Of a stretch of DNA of 64,000 bases, positions 17,131-24,923 are shown in pieces. Under the pieces are notes generated by a model that worked only from the letters and a program-made list of their open reading frames with translations, was not told the origin of the DNA and did not search any database. Made by a program: the position numbers and the translations under genes. Numbering within the stretch: position 1 is the first letter of the stretch; the number at the start of each line of letters is the position of its first letter. Where the stretch lies: assembly GCF_016863315.1 (NCBI RefSeq), contig NZ_BOOQ01000019.1, forward strand, positions 62,001-126,000, written 5' to 3'. This stretch comes from Planotetraspora silvatica (GTDB lineage: Bacteria > Actinomycetota > Actinomycetes > Streptosporangiales > Streptosporangiaceae).

Positions 17131-18010
17131 ACACGGCTCTGGAGACGCATGGCCTCGGCAAGCGGTACAAGCGCAACTGGGCGCTGCGGGACTGCTCGTT
17201 GCAGGTGCCCGCCGGACGGGTCGCCGCGCTCGTCGGCCCGAACGGCGCGGGCAAGTCCACCCTGCTGAACCTCGCCGTCGGCCTGCTGCGCCCGACCGAG
17301 GGCACGCTGCACGTGCTGGGCCGGCGCCCGGACGGCGACCGCGACCTGCTGGACCGCGTCGGCTTCGTGGCCCAGGACACCCCGCTCTATCCAGACTTCA
17401 CCGTGGCCGAGCTGATCACCATGGGGGCCGGCTCAACCGGCGCTGGGACACCCCGCTGGCCCGGGACCGGATGGAGCAGATCGGCATCCCCCTGGACCGC
17501 CGGGTCGAGGGGTTGTCCGGCGGTCAGCGCGCCCAGGTCGCGCTGACGCTGGCACTGGCCAAGCGGCCCGAACTGCTCCTGCTCGACGAGCCGGTCGCCA
17601 GCCTGGACCCGCTGGCCCGCCGTGAGTTCATGCAGGTGCTGATGGGCAGCGTCGCCGACGGCGACACCACCGTGCTGTTGTCCTCCCACCTGCTCGGCGA
17701 CCTGGAGCGGGTCTGCGACTACCTGATCGTGCTCCAGACCGCCCACGTGCAGTTGCTCGGCGGGGTGGACGAGCTGGTGAGCGAGCACAAGGCGCTGACC
17801 GGTCCCCGCCGGGACCGCACGGACGTCGCCGGTGTGGCGGCCGTGATCCGGGAGAGCCACACCGACAAGCAGACCACCCTGCTGGTCCGGACGGACGGGC
17901 CGATCCTCGACCCCGCCTGGACCGTGCACGACGTCACCCTCGAAGACCTCGTCCTGGCCTACCTCGCCTACCCGGCCCCCGGCCGGGCCGTGTTGGGAGT
18001 CGCGAAATGA
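17127..18010 (+). pseudogene. ABC exporter ATP-binding protein, disrupted by a -1 frameshift
   Basis: Two frames together encode one ABC ATPase. 17127-17429 carries VGPNGAGKST (Walker A) and VAQDTPLYPDFTVAEL; the second frame, read from 17429 on, continues RLNRRWDTPLARDRMEQ and contains LSGGQ (signature), LLLLDEP (Walker B) and the H-loop region LLSSHLL. The joint lies in the G/C run at 17423-17431, where one missing base would explain the switch. Read straight, the first product ends at 17546 without signature or Walker B. This may be a real mutation, a sequencing error or, less likely, ribosomal slippage. The following permease is intact and overlaps the stop by ATGA. Confidence 0.8.
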
Positions 18011-18981
18011 TCTGGCTGACCTGGCGGCAGCACCGCAAGCAGGCCCTGTTCACCGCGATGGGGCTCGCGGTGCTCGCGGCCCTGGTGATCCCGACCGGGA
18101 TCTCCATGCGCAACGCGTTCACCGACAGCGGGCTCGCCGCCTGCCTGCGCGGTCTGGGCAAGGCGGAGTTCCTCCAGGGGGACGGCTGCGAGGCGCTGTC
18201 CAGCGTGTTCAGCACCCGGTACGAGAATCTGGCCACGCTCAGCATGCTGCTCGTCTTCCTTCCGCTGTTCGTGGGGTTGTTCTGGGGCGCCCCGCTGGTC
18301 GCCCGCGAGCTGGAGCAGGGCACCCACCGGCTGGTCTGGACCCAGGGCGTGAGCCGGATGCGCTGGGCGGGGGTCAAACTCGGGCTCGTCCTCGCCGCGA
18401 CGGTGGTCGTGTCCGCCGGCTACGCGCTGCTGGTCTCGTGGTGGCTCGAACCGCTGAGCCAGGCGGGCCAGGGACGGATGGCCGAGCTCAGCTTCGACGT
18501 CCAGGGCATCGCGCCCGTGGCGTACACGCTGTTCGCGGTGGCGCTCGGCGTGTTCGCGGGGACCGTCTGGCGACGGGTCCTGCCCGCCATGGCGGCGGCG
18601 CTCGTCGGCTTCCTCGCTCTACGCTTCGTCGTGCTCCTGCAACTGCGGGGGAACTTCCTGGCCGCACACGAGCGCACCTACCCCGTGATCGGCGGGCAGC
18701 GACCCAACACGGCGCTCGGTGACTGGACGTTCTCCGTCGGGATCAAGAACGCCGCAGGCGAGGTGATCTCGAGCGGCGAGCAGATCCTTTGCTCGCCCAA
18801 CGTGGCCGGCCAGCCGGGAGGACCGTGCGCGTCCCTTCCCTCTGACGCCTACAACTTCCAGCTCTATCAGCCGGCCGGCAACTACTGGCCGCTCCAGTTC
18901 ATCGAGGCCGGCCTGTTCACCGCCCTGGCCGCGGTCCTGCTCCTCCTGGCGGTCCGGCAGATCCGCACCCGCATCGCCTAG
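18007..18981 (+). CDS. ABC transporter permease subunit (YtrC/D-like)
   Basis: A 324-residue membrane protein of the ABC-2 kind with about six membrane segments. There is a large extracytoplasmic loop between the last two (about residues 215-290) containing two Cys and a Pro/Gly-rich stretch. It starts with MIWLTWRQHRKQ, a common opening of actinobacterial permeases in GntR-ABC operons. It would form an exporter or stress-response pump with the upstream ATPase, which is frameshifted. The ATG overlaps the ATPase stop. Confidence 0.85.
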   Translation: MIWLTWRQHRKQALFTAMGLAVLAALVIPTGISMRNAFTDSGLAACLRGLGKAEFLQGDGCEALSSVFSTRYENLATLSMLLVFLPLFVGLFWGAPLVARELEQGTHRLVWTQGVSRMRWAGVKLGLVLAATVVVSAGYALLVSWWLEPLSQAGQGRMAELSFDVQGIAPVAYTLFAVALGVFAGTVWRRVLPAMAAALVGFLALRFVVLLQLRGNFLAAHERTYPVIGGQRPNTALGDWTFSVGIKNAAGEVISSGEQILCSPNVAGQPGGPCASLPSDAYNFQLYQPAGNYWPLQFIEAGLFTALAAVLLLLAVRQIRTRIA

Positions 18982-19062
18982 CGTGCGACGTGAGGACGGC
19001 TCCCATGGGCATCCGGGAGATCGTCCTCGCGTTCGCATGAGGGAACAGTCGTACGGGGGCGG

Positions 19063-19090
19063 TCTCACGTTCCGCGGCTCCCGGACGTCT
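19063..19090 (+). promoter_or_regulatory. ECF-type promoter, copy 1 (before the first ogt gene)
   Basis: TCTCACGTTCCG (19063-19074), 5 bases, then CCCGGACGTCT (19080-19090). The same two blocks with the same spacing recur before the ECF sigma gene at 19654-19681. GTTCC-type -35 and CGTC-type -10 elements are characteristic of ECF sigma factors. Confidence 0.75.
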
Positions 19091-19145
19091 TCAGGGTGTG
19101 AGGGACGCGACCGAGTGTCCCCGGCTCGAGGAAGGGCGAGGCACC

Positions 19146-19646
19146 ATGGCCAGGACTCATACCGTCATCGCGTCACCCGTGGGCGACCTGCTCGCGGTCG
19201 CCGAGGACGGCGTGCTCTGCGGGCTGTACTTCGAGAGGCACCTCCGCGGCCCCGAGCCGGAGGAATATGGCACCCGCGGCGACGCGGACTTCACCGAGGT
19301 ACGCCGCCAACTGGGCGAATACTTCGCCGGGGAGCGGACCCGCTTCGACCTTCCCCTGGCGCCCCGGGGCAACGAGTTCCAGCAGCGGGTGTGGCACCTG
19401 CTGACGGAGATCCCCTTCGGCGAGACCCGCTCCTACGGTGACCTGGCGCGCCGGTTGGGCGACGTGTCGCTGGCGCAGGCGGTCGGCTCCGCGAACGCCC
19501 GCAACCCCATATCCGTGATCGTTCCGTGCCACCGGGTGGTGGGCGCGGACGGCGGCCTCACCGGGTACGCCGGAGGGCTGGAGCGCAAGCGGTTCCTGCT
19601 CGACCTGGAGGAGCCGGCCGCACGAAAGGCGGCGAGGCTGTTCTGA
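19146..19646 (+). CDS. ogt: Methylated-DNA--[protein]-cysteine S-methyltransferase (Ogt type)
   Basis: A 166-residue suicide DNA-repair protein that transfers methyl from O6-methylguanine to its own cysteine. It has the N-terminal ribonuclease-like domain, the helix-turn-helix region with RSYGDLARRLG, and the active-site motif IVPCHRVVG. GYAGGLERKRFLL follows, as in Ogt/MGMT proteins. The ATG at 19146 follows GAAGGGCGAGG; an upstream in-frame GTG start is less likely. The gene has its own ECF-type promoter, identical in layout to that of the sigma gene that follows. Confidence 0.93.
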   Translation: MARTHTVIASPVGDLLAVAEDGVLCGLYFERHLRGPEPEEYGTRGDADFTEVRRQLGEYFAGERTRFDLPLAPRGNEFQQRVWHLLTEIPFGETRSYGDLARRLGDVSLAQAVGSANARNPISVIVPCHRVVGADGGLTGYAGGLERKRFLLDLEEPAARKAARLF

Positions 19647-19653
19647 GCCGCGA

Positions 19654-19681
19654 TCTCACGTTCCGGAGGGCCCGGACGTCT
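19654..19681 (+). promoter_or_regulatory. ECF-type promoter, copy 2 (before the sigma factor gene)
   Basis: TCTCACGTTCCG (19654-19665), 5 bases, CCCGGACGTCT (19671-19681). It is identical in both conserved blocks and spacing to the element before the first ogt gene. The repeat implies that the sigma factor transcribes its own operon and the upstream ogt gene. Confidence 0.75.
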
Positions 19682-19694
19682 ACCAGAGGTGAGC

Positions 19695-20189
19695 ATGCGA
19701 CGACCTTTCGAGCAGATCGTGGCCGAGTACGGGCCCATGGTGCTGCGCGTGTGCCGGGCCGTCCTCGGACCTCAGGACGCGGAGGACGCCTGGTCCGAGA
19801 CGTTCGTCTCGGCTCTGAAGGCCTACCCGGACCTGCCGCCTGACGCGAACGTCGAAGCGTGGCTGGTGACGATCGCCCATCGGAGATCCGTCGACGTCAC
19901 CCGCGCCGCCGCCCGCAGGCCCACTCCGGTGGAGACGCTGCCGGAGCGTCCCGGCGTCACCGGCAGGCCGGAGGACTGGGACGGCGACCTGTGGCGGGCG
20001 CTCAAGGCACTGCCCGCGCGGCAGCGCCAGGCGGTGGCCTACCACTACCTGGCCGGCCTGCCGTACAAGGAGATCGCCGCCCTGTGCGGCGGGAGCACGG
20101 ATGCCGCGCGCAGGGCGGCGGCCGACGGAATCAAGACCCTGCGCGGCACCTATCCCCGACTCACCGATCAGAGCGGAGTGGCACGATGA
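19695..20189 (+). CDS. RNA polymerase ECF-type sigma factor
   Basis: A 164-residue ECF sigma factor: region 2 (about residues 5-60; QDAEDAWSETFVSALKAYP contains the -10 recognition helix) and region 4 (about 105-155; PARQRQAVAYHYLAGLPYKEIA). No anti-sigma gene is adjacent. Instead it is coupled by ATGA overlap to a second ogt gene and preceded by an ogt gene under a matching promoter, so it probably runs a small DNA-alkylation response. An in-frame GTG lies 6 bases upstream (19689); the ATG is favoured because AGAGGTGAG precedes it. Confidence 0.9.
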   Translation: MRRPFEQIVAEYGPMVLRVCRAVLGPQDAEDAWSETFVSALKAYPDLPPDANVEAWLVTIAHRRSVDVTRAAARRPTPVETLPERPGVTGRPEDWDGDLWRALKALPARQRQAVAYHYLAGLPYKEIAALCGGSTDAARRAAADGIKTLRGTYPRLTDQSGVAR

Positions 20190-20806
20190 CGACCGCATCC
20201 GACCCGCAGGCCGGGCGCCTGTTCGCGGCGCTCCCCACCCAGGACGCACCCGCGATGGCCCGGCTCCACGAACGCCTCGTGGACGAGGCACAGCGCGAGG
20301 GCGTCCTCGACCTCGCCTACCGCACGATGGACACGCCCGTCGGAAGGCTCCTGCTGGCCTCGACCGTCCAGGGCCTGGTGAAGGTCGCCTTCGCCATCCA
20401 GGACCACGACGCCGTGCTGCGGCGCCTCGCCGACGACGTCAGCCCCCGCATCCTGGAGGCCCCGGCCCGCCTGGACGAGGTGAGCCGGCAGTTGGAGGAG
20501 TACTTCGCCGGGCGGCGGACCCGTTTCGACCTTCCGCTGGACTGGCGGCTGTCGAAGGGATTCCGGCGCGAGGTGCTGACGCACCTCCGCGAGATCGGCT
20601 ACGGCCGTACCGAGAGCTACGCCCAGGTCGCAGCCGCCGCGGGCAGCCCCCGGGCGGTCCGCGCCGTGGGCACCGCCTGCGCCACCAACCCGCTCCCCCT
20701 CGTCGTGCCCTGCCACCGGGTGGTGCGCTCCGACGGCAGCGCCGGAGGCTACGCCGGCGGCCCCGACGCCAAGCTCACGCTGCTGGCCATGGAGAGGGCG
20801 GCCTGA
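20186..20806 (+). CDS. Second methylated-DNA--cysteine S-methyltransferase
   Basis: A 206-residue paralogue of the first Ogt, longer by an N-terminal extension of about 40 residues. It keeps the alkyl-acceptor motif VVPCHRVVR and the GGYAGG segment. The extension (helical, with RLHERLVDEAQREG) could contact the sigma factor: the gene overlaps the sigma stop by four bases, and no conventional anti-sigma factor is present. This regulatory idea is inference; the repair activity follows from the family. Confidence 0.9.
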   Translation: MTTASDPQAGRLFAALPTQDAPAMARLHERLVDEAQREGVLDLAYRTMDTPVGRLLLASTVQGLVKVAFAIQDHDAVLRRLADDVSPRILEAPARLDEVSRQLEEYFAGRRTRFDLPLDWRLSKGFRREVLTHLREIGYGRTESYAQVAAAAGSPRAVRAVGTACATNPLPLVVPCHRVVRSDGSAGGYAGGPDAKLTLLAMERAA

Positions 20807-20884
20807 CGACCGCTCGATCGACATAAAGGATGTATTTCCTGCTATAAAAGTAGGCATTCGCAGCAAGCCTCCTGCCGACGGCCG

Positions 20885-21611
20885 GCGTTCTCGTTTCCGC
20901 AGGCGGATCCACCGCGGCACGTCGCGCTCGGGATCGCCACGCTCGACCGCATCAGCCACGGGCGCGCGGGATGGCACCCCAAGATCTCCCGGACGCCTGG
21001 CGAGACGGCCCAGATCGTGGACCACGTGCGCCCGGCTGTGGGGCGGCCTCCCGGACGGGCATCCGCCGGTGACCTCGGCGGCCCACGACGTCGAAACGTA
21101 CGAGTTCGCGGCGCGGGGCTGCGACGTCGTCTACGTGACCCCGCGGGACTGGCTGGACACCACCGTGATGGTGGACCAGGTGCGGGCCGCGGAGAAGGCC
21201 GCCGGCCGTACGGGACCCCGTTTGAAGGTCTTCGCCGACCTCGTGGTCTTCCTCGACCGCGATCCCGGCGTCGCCGCGGGCAGGAAGGCGCGACTGGACG
21301 ACCTCGACGGCGCGGAGTTCACCTCGGACGCCCTCGTGTACACCGGCACCGCCACGGGCCTCGTCGGCCTGATCCTGGACTGGCGCTCGGCGGGACTGGA
21401 CGGATTTCGCCTGCACCCCGGCGTGCTCCCCCACGACCTGTCCGCGATCACGCGGGGCCTCGTTCCCGAACTGCGCGCCCGGGGCGTCTTCCGTCACCGG
21501 TACGCCGCCGCGGACCTGCGCGGCCGCCTCGGCCTGCCCCGTCCGGACGGTCACGAGGGCGATCCCCCACGACCGTCGCGTCCGTACCGGCGACGCTGGA
21601 CGATGTCCTAA
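20885..21611 (+). pseudogene. Remnant of an LLM-class FMN-dependent monooxygenase (NtaA/SnaA/DszA type)
   Basis: Only the second half reads well: from about 21050 it gives PVTSAAHDVETYEFAARG and DVVYVTPRDWLDTT, and near the end LVPELRARGVFRHRY followed by LRGRLGLPRP, all typical of this family's C-terminal half. Upstream, another frame gives HVALGIATLDRISHGRAGW and TPGETAQIVDHV, matching the region usually 150-200 residues earlier. The frame changes near 21030, roughly 60 family residues between the two parts are absent, and the N-terminus is missing. The gene is decayed. A GTG at 21069 could start a 180-residue fragment. Confidence 0.75.
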
Positions 21612-22312
21612 CCGGCGGCGTGGAACTCGGCCCGCCAGCGTCGCCTCGGGGGGTCCTCGTCGTCGTGGAAGTCGGTGATCTCGGCGGCGTCGAGCCCGTG
21701 ACCGGCGAAGGACTCGATCTCGTCCCGGGTGAGCGGCCACGGCATCTCACCGGCGGGCTCGCGGTCGAGCCTGGCCCTGGCGATCACCAGGAGTGTGCCG
21801 CCCGGCGCCACGAGCGAGGAGACCCGTGCGACGGCTCGCTCGCGCGCCTCTCCCGTCAGCACCTGCAGGGTGTAGATCTCGACGACGAGGTCGAACCCGG
21901 CCCGCCACTCGTCCGGCGTCGCCAGCAGATCGGCCGCGACGTAGTGGACCGGCGAGCCGGGGAAGCGGCCGCGCGCGCCCTCGATCGCGCTCGGCGCGAC
22001 GTCGAAGGCGGTCACCTCGAAGCCCATCCCGGCAAGATGCTCGGCATCGTCGCCGAGGCCGCATCCGACGACCAGGGCCGTACGGCCGGCGCCGGAGAGG
22101 GCGCGGGACCCGGTCCAGGTCACCAGGTGGGGGTTGGGCTCGAGGTCCGCCCAGGGCACCACCGCCTCACCGCGGCCGGCGGCGGCGTACAACGGTTCGA
22201 ACCAGCCGGTGGGGTCGCCCCGCTCCACGTATTGCGCGGCCAGCCGCCGGGCGTACGCACGGGTGTCGTCAACGGGAGAGGTCATCTCGATCGTCACCTT
22301 TTCCATGTCCAC
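21608..22312 (-). CDS. Class I SAM-dependent methyltransferase
   Basis: A 234-residue methyltransferase with motif I ALVVGCGLGDDAEHL (about 77-91) binding S-adenosylmethionine, an acidic motif II TAFDVAP, and LVVEIYTLQVL. The thiopurine/TehB-like layout suggests a small-molecule acceptor that cannot be named. The start is uncertain: a second ATG 27 bases inside follows AAAAGGTGA. Upstream is an AT-rich stretch (22313-22381) with the dyad CATAT-n9-ATATG at 22341-22359, a likely promoter-operator. Confidence 0.82.
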   Translation of the reverse strand: MDMEKVTIEMTSPVDDTRAYARRLAAQYVERGDPTGWFEPLYAAAGRGEAVVPWADLEPNPHLVTWTGSRALSGAGRTALVVGCGLGDDAEHLAGMGFEVTAFDVAPSAIEGARGRFPGSPVHYVAADLLATPDEWRAGFDLVVEIYTLQVLTGEARERAVARVSSLVAPGGTLLVIARARLDREPAGEMPWPLTRDEIESFAGHGLDAAEITDFHDDEDPPRRRWRAEFHAAG

Positions 22313-22381
22313 GTTATGTGTCCCATGATCCCATAAAGCCCATATACCAAGACAATATGTATCAAATTGCGGACACGCGGG

Positions 22382-22909
22382 TCATCGGTGCGAGGGACCG
22401 GCGGCATCACCGGGTGGGGCCGACACGGCCGGATGCGGCAGGACGGAGACCGCACCCTTGGATTCGAAGATCGCGAGATGGATGCCGTCCGGGCCGAGGT
22501 GCCCGTGCTGACGCAGGACGGCCTCGAGATCGGCCTCGGTGAGCCCGCAACGGCGCAGGTTGCGCCGGTCGACCCGGCCGTCCCTGATCAGGATCCGCAG
22601 CGGCGGATCGACCAGGCGGCCGACGACCGGCAGGAACCGCAGCCTGGTGATGGCCGTGTGGACGGCGAGCAGAGCCACCAGCGCCGCGGCGCCGGTGAGC
22701 CACGACGCGTCGGTCGCGGTGGCGGTGCGCCCCACGAGGGCGCCGACCGCGACGGCGGCGACCCAGTCGAACGGGGCGAACTCCGCCATGGTCCTGCGCT
22801 CGGTGAGCCGGAACGCCACCGCGGCGGTGAGGAACAAGGCCACCGCCTTGACGGCGGCGTAGACGGCACGGTGCCAGTCACCGATCAGGGCCTCGCCGAA
22901 GGTGTTCAA
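22382..22909 (-). CDS. DUF421 (YetF-type) membrane protein
   Basis: A 175-residue protein with three N-terminal membrane segments (about 15-95) including the family signature FRLTERRTMAEFAPFDWV, and a cytoplasmic C-terminal domain with ILIRDGRVDRRNLRR and LTEADLEAVLRQHG. The function of DUF421 proteins is not established; YetF in Bacillus has been tied to spores and membranes. A tail of about 25 residues rich in Pro/Ala follows the domain. It is followed by the methyltransferase promoter region rather than coupled to it. Confidence 0.88.
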   Translation of the reverse strand: MNTFGEALIGDWHRAVYAAVKAVALFLTAAVAFRLTERRTMAEFAPFDWVAAVAVGALVGRTATATDASWLTGAAALVALLAVHTAITRLRFLPVVGRLVDPPLRILIRDGRVDRRNLRRCGLTEADLEAVLRQHGHLGPDGIHLAIFESKGAVSVLPHPAVSAPPGDAAGPSHR

Positions 22910-23202
22910 GCCTGGCTCCCCTCAGCCGGCGTCGACGATTCCACGGCGAGCCGACGACGCCCACCGCGTACGGGACCGGGACGACGAGCACGCCGACACC
23001 CATCCGGACGATACGCCCCGGCCGGCGGAACGCGGCCGTCCGACATGGCACCTTCTCCGAAGCATTCGCGGAACCTCCTCTCAGCGGCGAAAAGTCTCAT
23101 GGCCGGAACATGCCGGGAGGTGGGCGCGGCCACTTAGCCTCGCTCTCCGGGGGACGGAGATTCCGGCTTATGGAGCCTCCGACTGATGGAAAGGGAAGCG
23201 TG

Positions 23203-23919
23203 ATGTCAGCGAATCTGCAGGACAAGACCGTGCTCGTCGTCGGCCGCGGAAGCGGCATCGCCCGTGCGGTCACCCTCGCGGCGCGAGCGGCCGGCGCGCG
23301 GGTCGTGGTGGCGGGACGCGACCGCGCGGCCCTTGCACGGGCCTACGACGACGAGGGCGTCACCGCCGAGGAGGTGGATCTCACCGACGAGAAGTCGATC
23401 GCGACGCTGGCCGAACGGGTCGGCGAGGTCGACCACGTGGTGTCGACCGCCTCGGCACGCGCGCGTGGCCGCGTCGCCGACCTCGATCCGGACGCGCTGC
23501 TGGTCTCCTTCAGCACCAAGGTGATCGGGCCGATCATGCTCGCCAAGCACTTCGCACCGCGAATGCGTACGGGAGGATCCTTCGTCGTCTTCTCCGGGGC
23601 CGCGGCTCGCAAGCCGACCGTCGGAGTCCTGGGCGTCGCGGCCACCAACGGCGCGGTGGATGTCGTGACCAGGGCCCTGTCCGTGGAACTCGCCCCCATC
23701 CGGGTCAACGCCATCTCTCCCGGGACCGTCGACACCGGCGCCTGGGACGGGCTCGGGGCGGACAAGAAGGCGGAGCTGTTCGAAGAGCGCGCCGCGCACA
23801 ACCCCGCGCGCCGCATCGGAACGGCCGAGGACATCGCGGACGCGGTGGTGTTCGCGATGACCAACACCTTCATGACCGGGGTCACGTTGCCGGTCGACGG
23901 CGGCGAACCCCTGGTCTGA
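23203..23919 (+). CDS. SDR-family protein lacking the classical Tyr-x3-Lys motif
   Basis: A 238-residue Rossmann protein similar throughout to SDRs (VNAISPGTVDTGAW, GVTLPVDGGEPLV). The usual TGGxxGIG is VGRGSGIAR, and where YxxxK should be the sequence reads GVAATNGAVD, so both catalytic residues are missing. The serine in VFSGAAA is kept. A recognisable actinobacterial SDR subgroup carries ATNGA at this place, so it is probably a real, differently working protein and not a mutant. The ATG at 23203 follows AAGGGAAG. It converges with a quinone oxidoreductase gene. Confidence 0.85.
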   Translation: MSANLQDKTVLVVGRGSGIARAVTLAARAAGARVVVAGRDRAALARAYDDEGVTAEEVDLTDEKSIATLAERVGEVDHVVSTASARARGRVADLDPDALLVSFSTKVIGPIMLAKHFAPRMRTGGSFVVFSGAAARKPTVGVLGVAATNGAVDVVTRALSVELAPIRVNAISPGTVDTGAWDGLGADKKAELFEERAAHNPARRIGTAEDIADAVVFAMTNTFMTGVTLPVDGGEPLV

Positions 23920-23929
23920 CCGCGGTGGT

Positions 23930-24904
23930 TCAGGCGCGGACGACGACCATCTTGCCGGCGGCCTCTCCGGCCTCCATCACCCGATGCGCCTCGCGTATCT
24001 CCTCGAAACCGAACACGCGTGACGGCTTCGCCTTCAGCCGGCCCGCCGCCACCTGTTCGGCGATCGCCTGAAGTGGCACGTCGGACAGCGGGAAGCCCGG
24101 CGTCCCGAACACGAAGCTGGCGAAGAAGGTCAGGTAGACCCCGCTCGCCATCTGCAGCAGCGGGTTGAAGTCGGCGATCGGGCCGAGACCGCCCAGCCAG
24201 CCCGCCAGGCAGGCGCGGCCGCCCCGGCGCAACATCGCCAGGGAATCGAGGATCGTGCTGTTGCCCACGAGGTCGAGCACGGCGTCGATCCGCTTGGCCT
24301 CGGCGATCCGCTGGGAGAGTTCCGGCCCTTCGAGCTCGCCGCGGTCGGCGCCGAGATCCTCCAGCAAGGCGAAACGCCCTCGGTCGCGTGTCGTGGCGAT
24401 GACCCGAGCTCCGGCGTTCACCGCGAGGTTGACCGCGGCCTGGCCGAAGGCGGAGGTCGCACCCCGGATGACCAGCGTCTGTCCTTGAGCCACCTCCAGG
24501 TTGCGGAACAGGCAGGTCCAGGCGGTGGCGTAGGTTTCGGGGATCGCGGCGAGCTCGGCCCAGGGCAGATCGGATTCGATGAGCGCCACGTTCGACGCCG
24601 GCGCCCGGGTGTATTCGGCGTAGCTGCCGTCGATGGTGCGCCCGAGGCCGCCCATCAGCGCCGCCACCTTGGCGCCGACGGGGAACTCCCCTCCTGGACA
24701 GGCCTTCACCAGTCCGACGCACTCGATGCCGCTGACCTTCGCGGCCTCGGCCCACTCCCCTCTGCGCATGTGCATTTCCGCGTGGTTGAGGCCGAACGCC
24801 TTGACCTCGATGACGACCTGGCCGGACATGGGCTCAGGCTCGGGCAGTTCCGCATAGACGAGGCAGTCCGGCCCGCCGAATCTCTCGATGACGATGGCAC
24901 GCAT
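23930..24904 (-). CDS. Zinc-independent quinone oxidoreductase / MDR-type alcohol dehydrogenase
   Basis: A 324-residue medium-chain reductase: GroES-like N-terminal half, then the NADPH-binding stretch TLVIRGATSAFGQAAVNLA (about 147-165). No catalytic or structural zinc cysteines are visible, so it belongs with quinone oxidoreductases of the QOR type. It probably reduces quinones or enones. The ATG follows GAGAGGAA. It lies 19 bases downstream of the MOSC-reductase gene on the same strand and is probably co-transcribed with it; both would handle electrophilic or redox-active compounds. Confidence 0.88.
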   Translation of the reverse strand: MRAIVIERFGGPDCLVYAELPEPEPMSGQVVIEVKAFGLNHAEMHMRRGEWAEAAKVSGIECVGLVKACPGGEFPVGAKVAALMGGLGRTIDGSYAEYTRAPASNVALIESDLPWAELAAIPETYATAWTCLFRNLEVAQGQTLVIRGATSAFGQAAVNLAVNAGARVIATTRDRGRFALLEDLGADRGELEGPELSQRIAEAKRIDAVLDLVGNSTILDSLAMLRRGGRACLAGWLGGLGPIADFNPLLQMASGVYLTFFASFVFGTPGFPLSDVPLQAIAEQVAAGRLKAKPSRVFGFEEIREAHRVMEAGEAAGKMVVVRA

Positions 24905-24923
24905 CACGGTTCCTCTCCACGGT

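Noticed and set aside
17421-17435. Programmed -1 ribosomal frameshift in the ABC ATPase
   Set aside because: The run ATGGGGGCCGGC does not offer a standard X-XXY-YYZ slippery heptamer and no clear downstream stem is placed correctly; a lost base is simpler.
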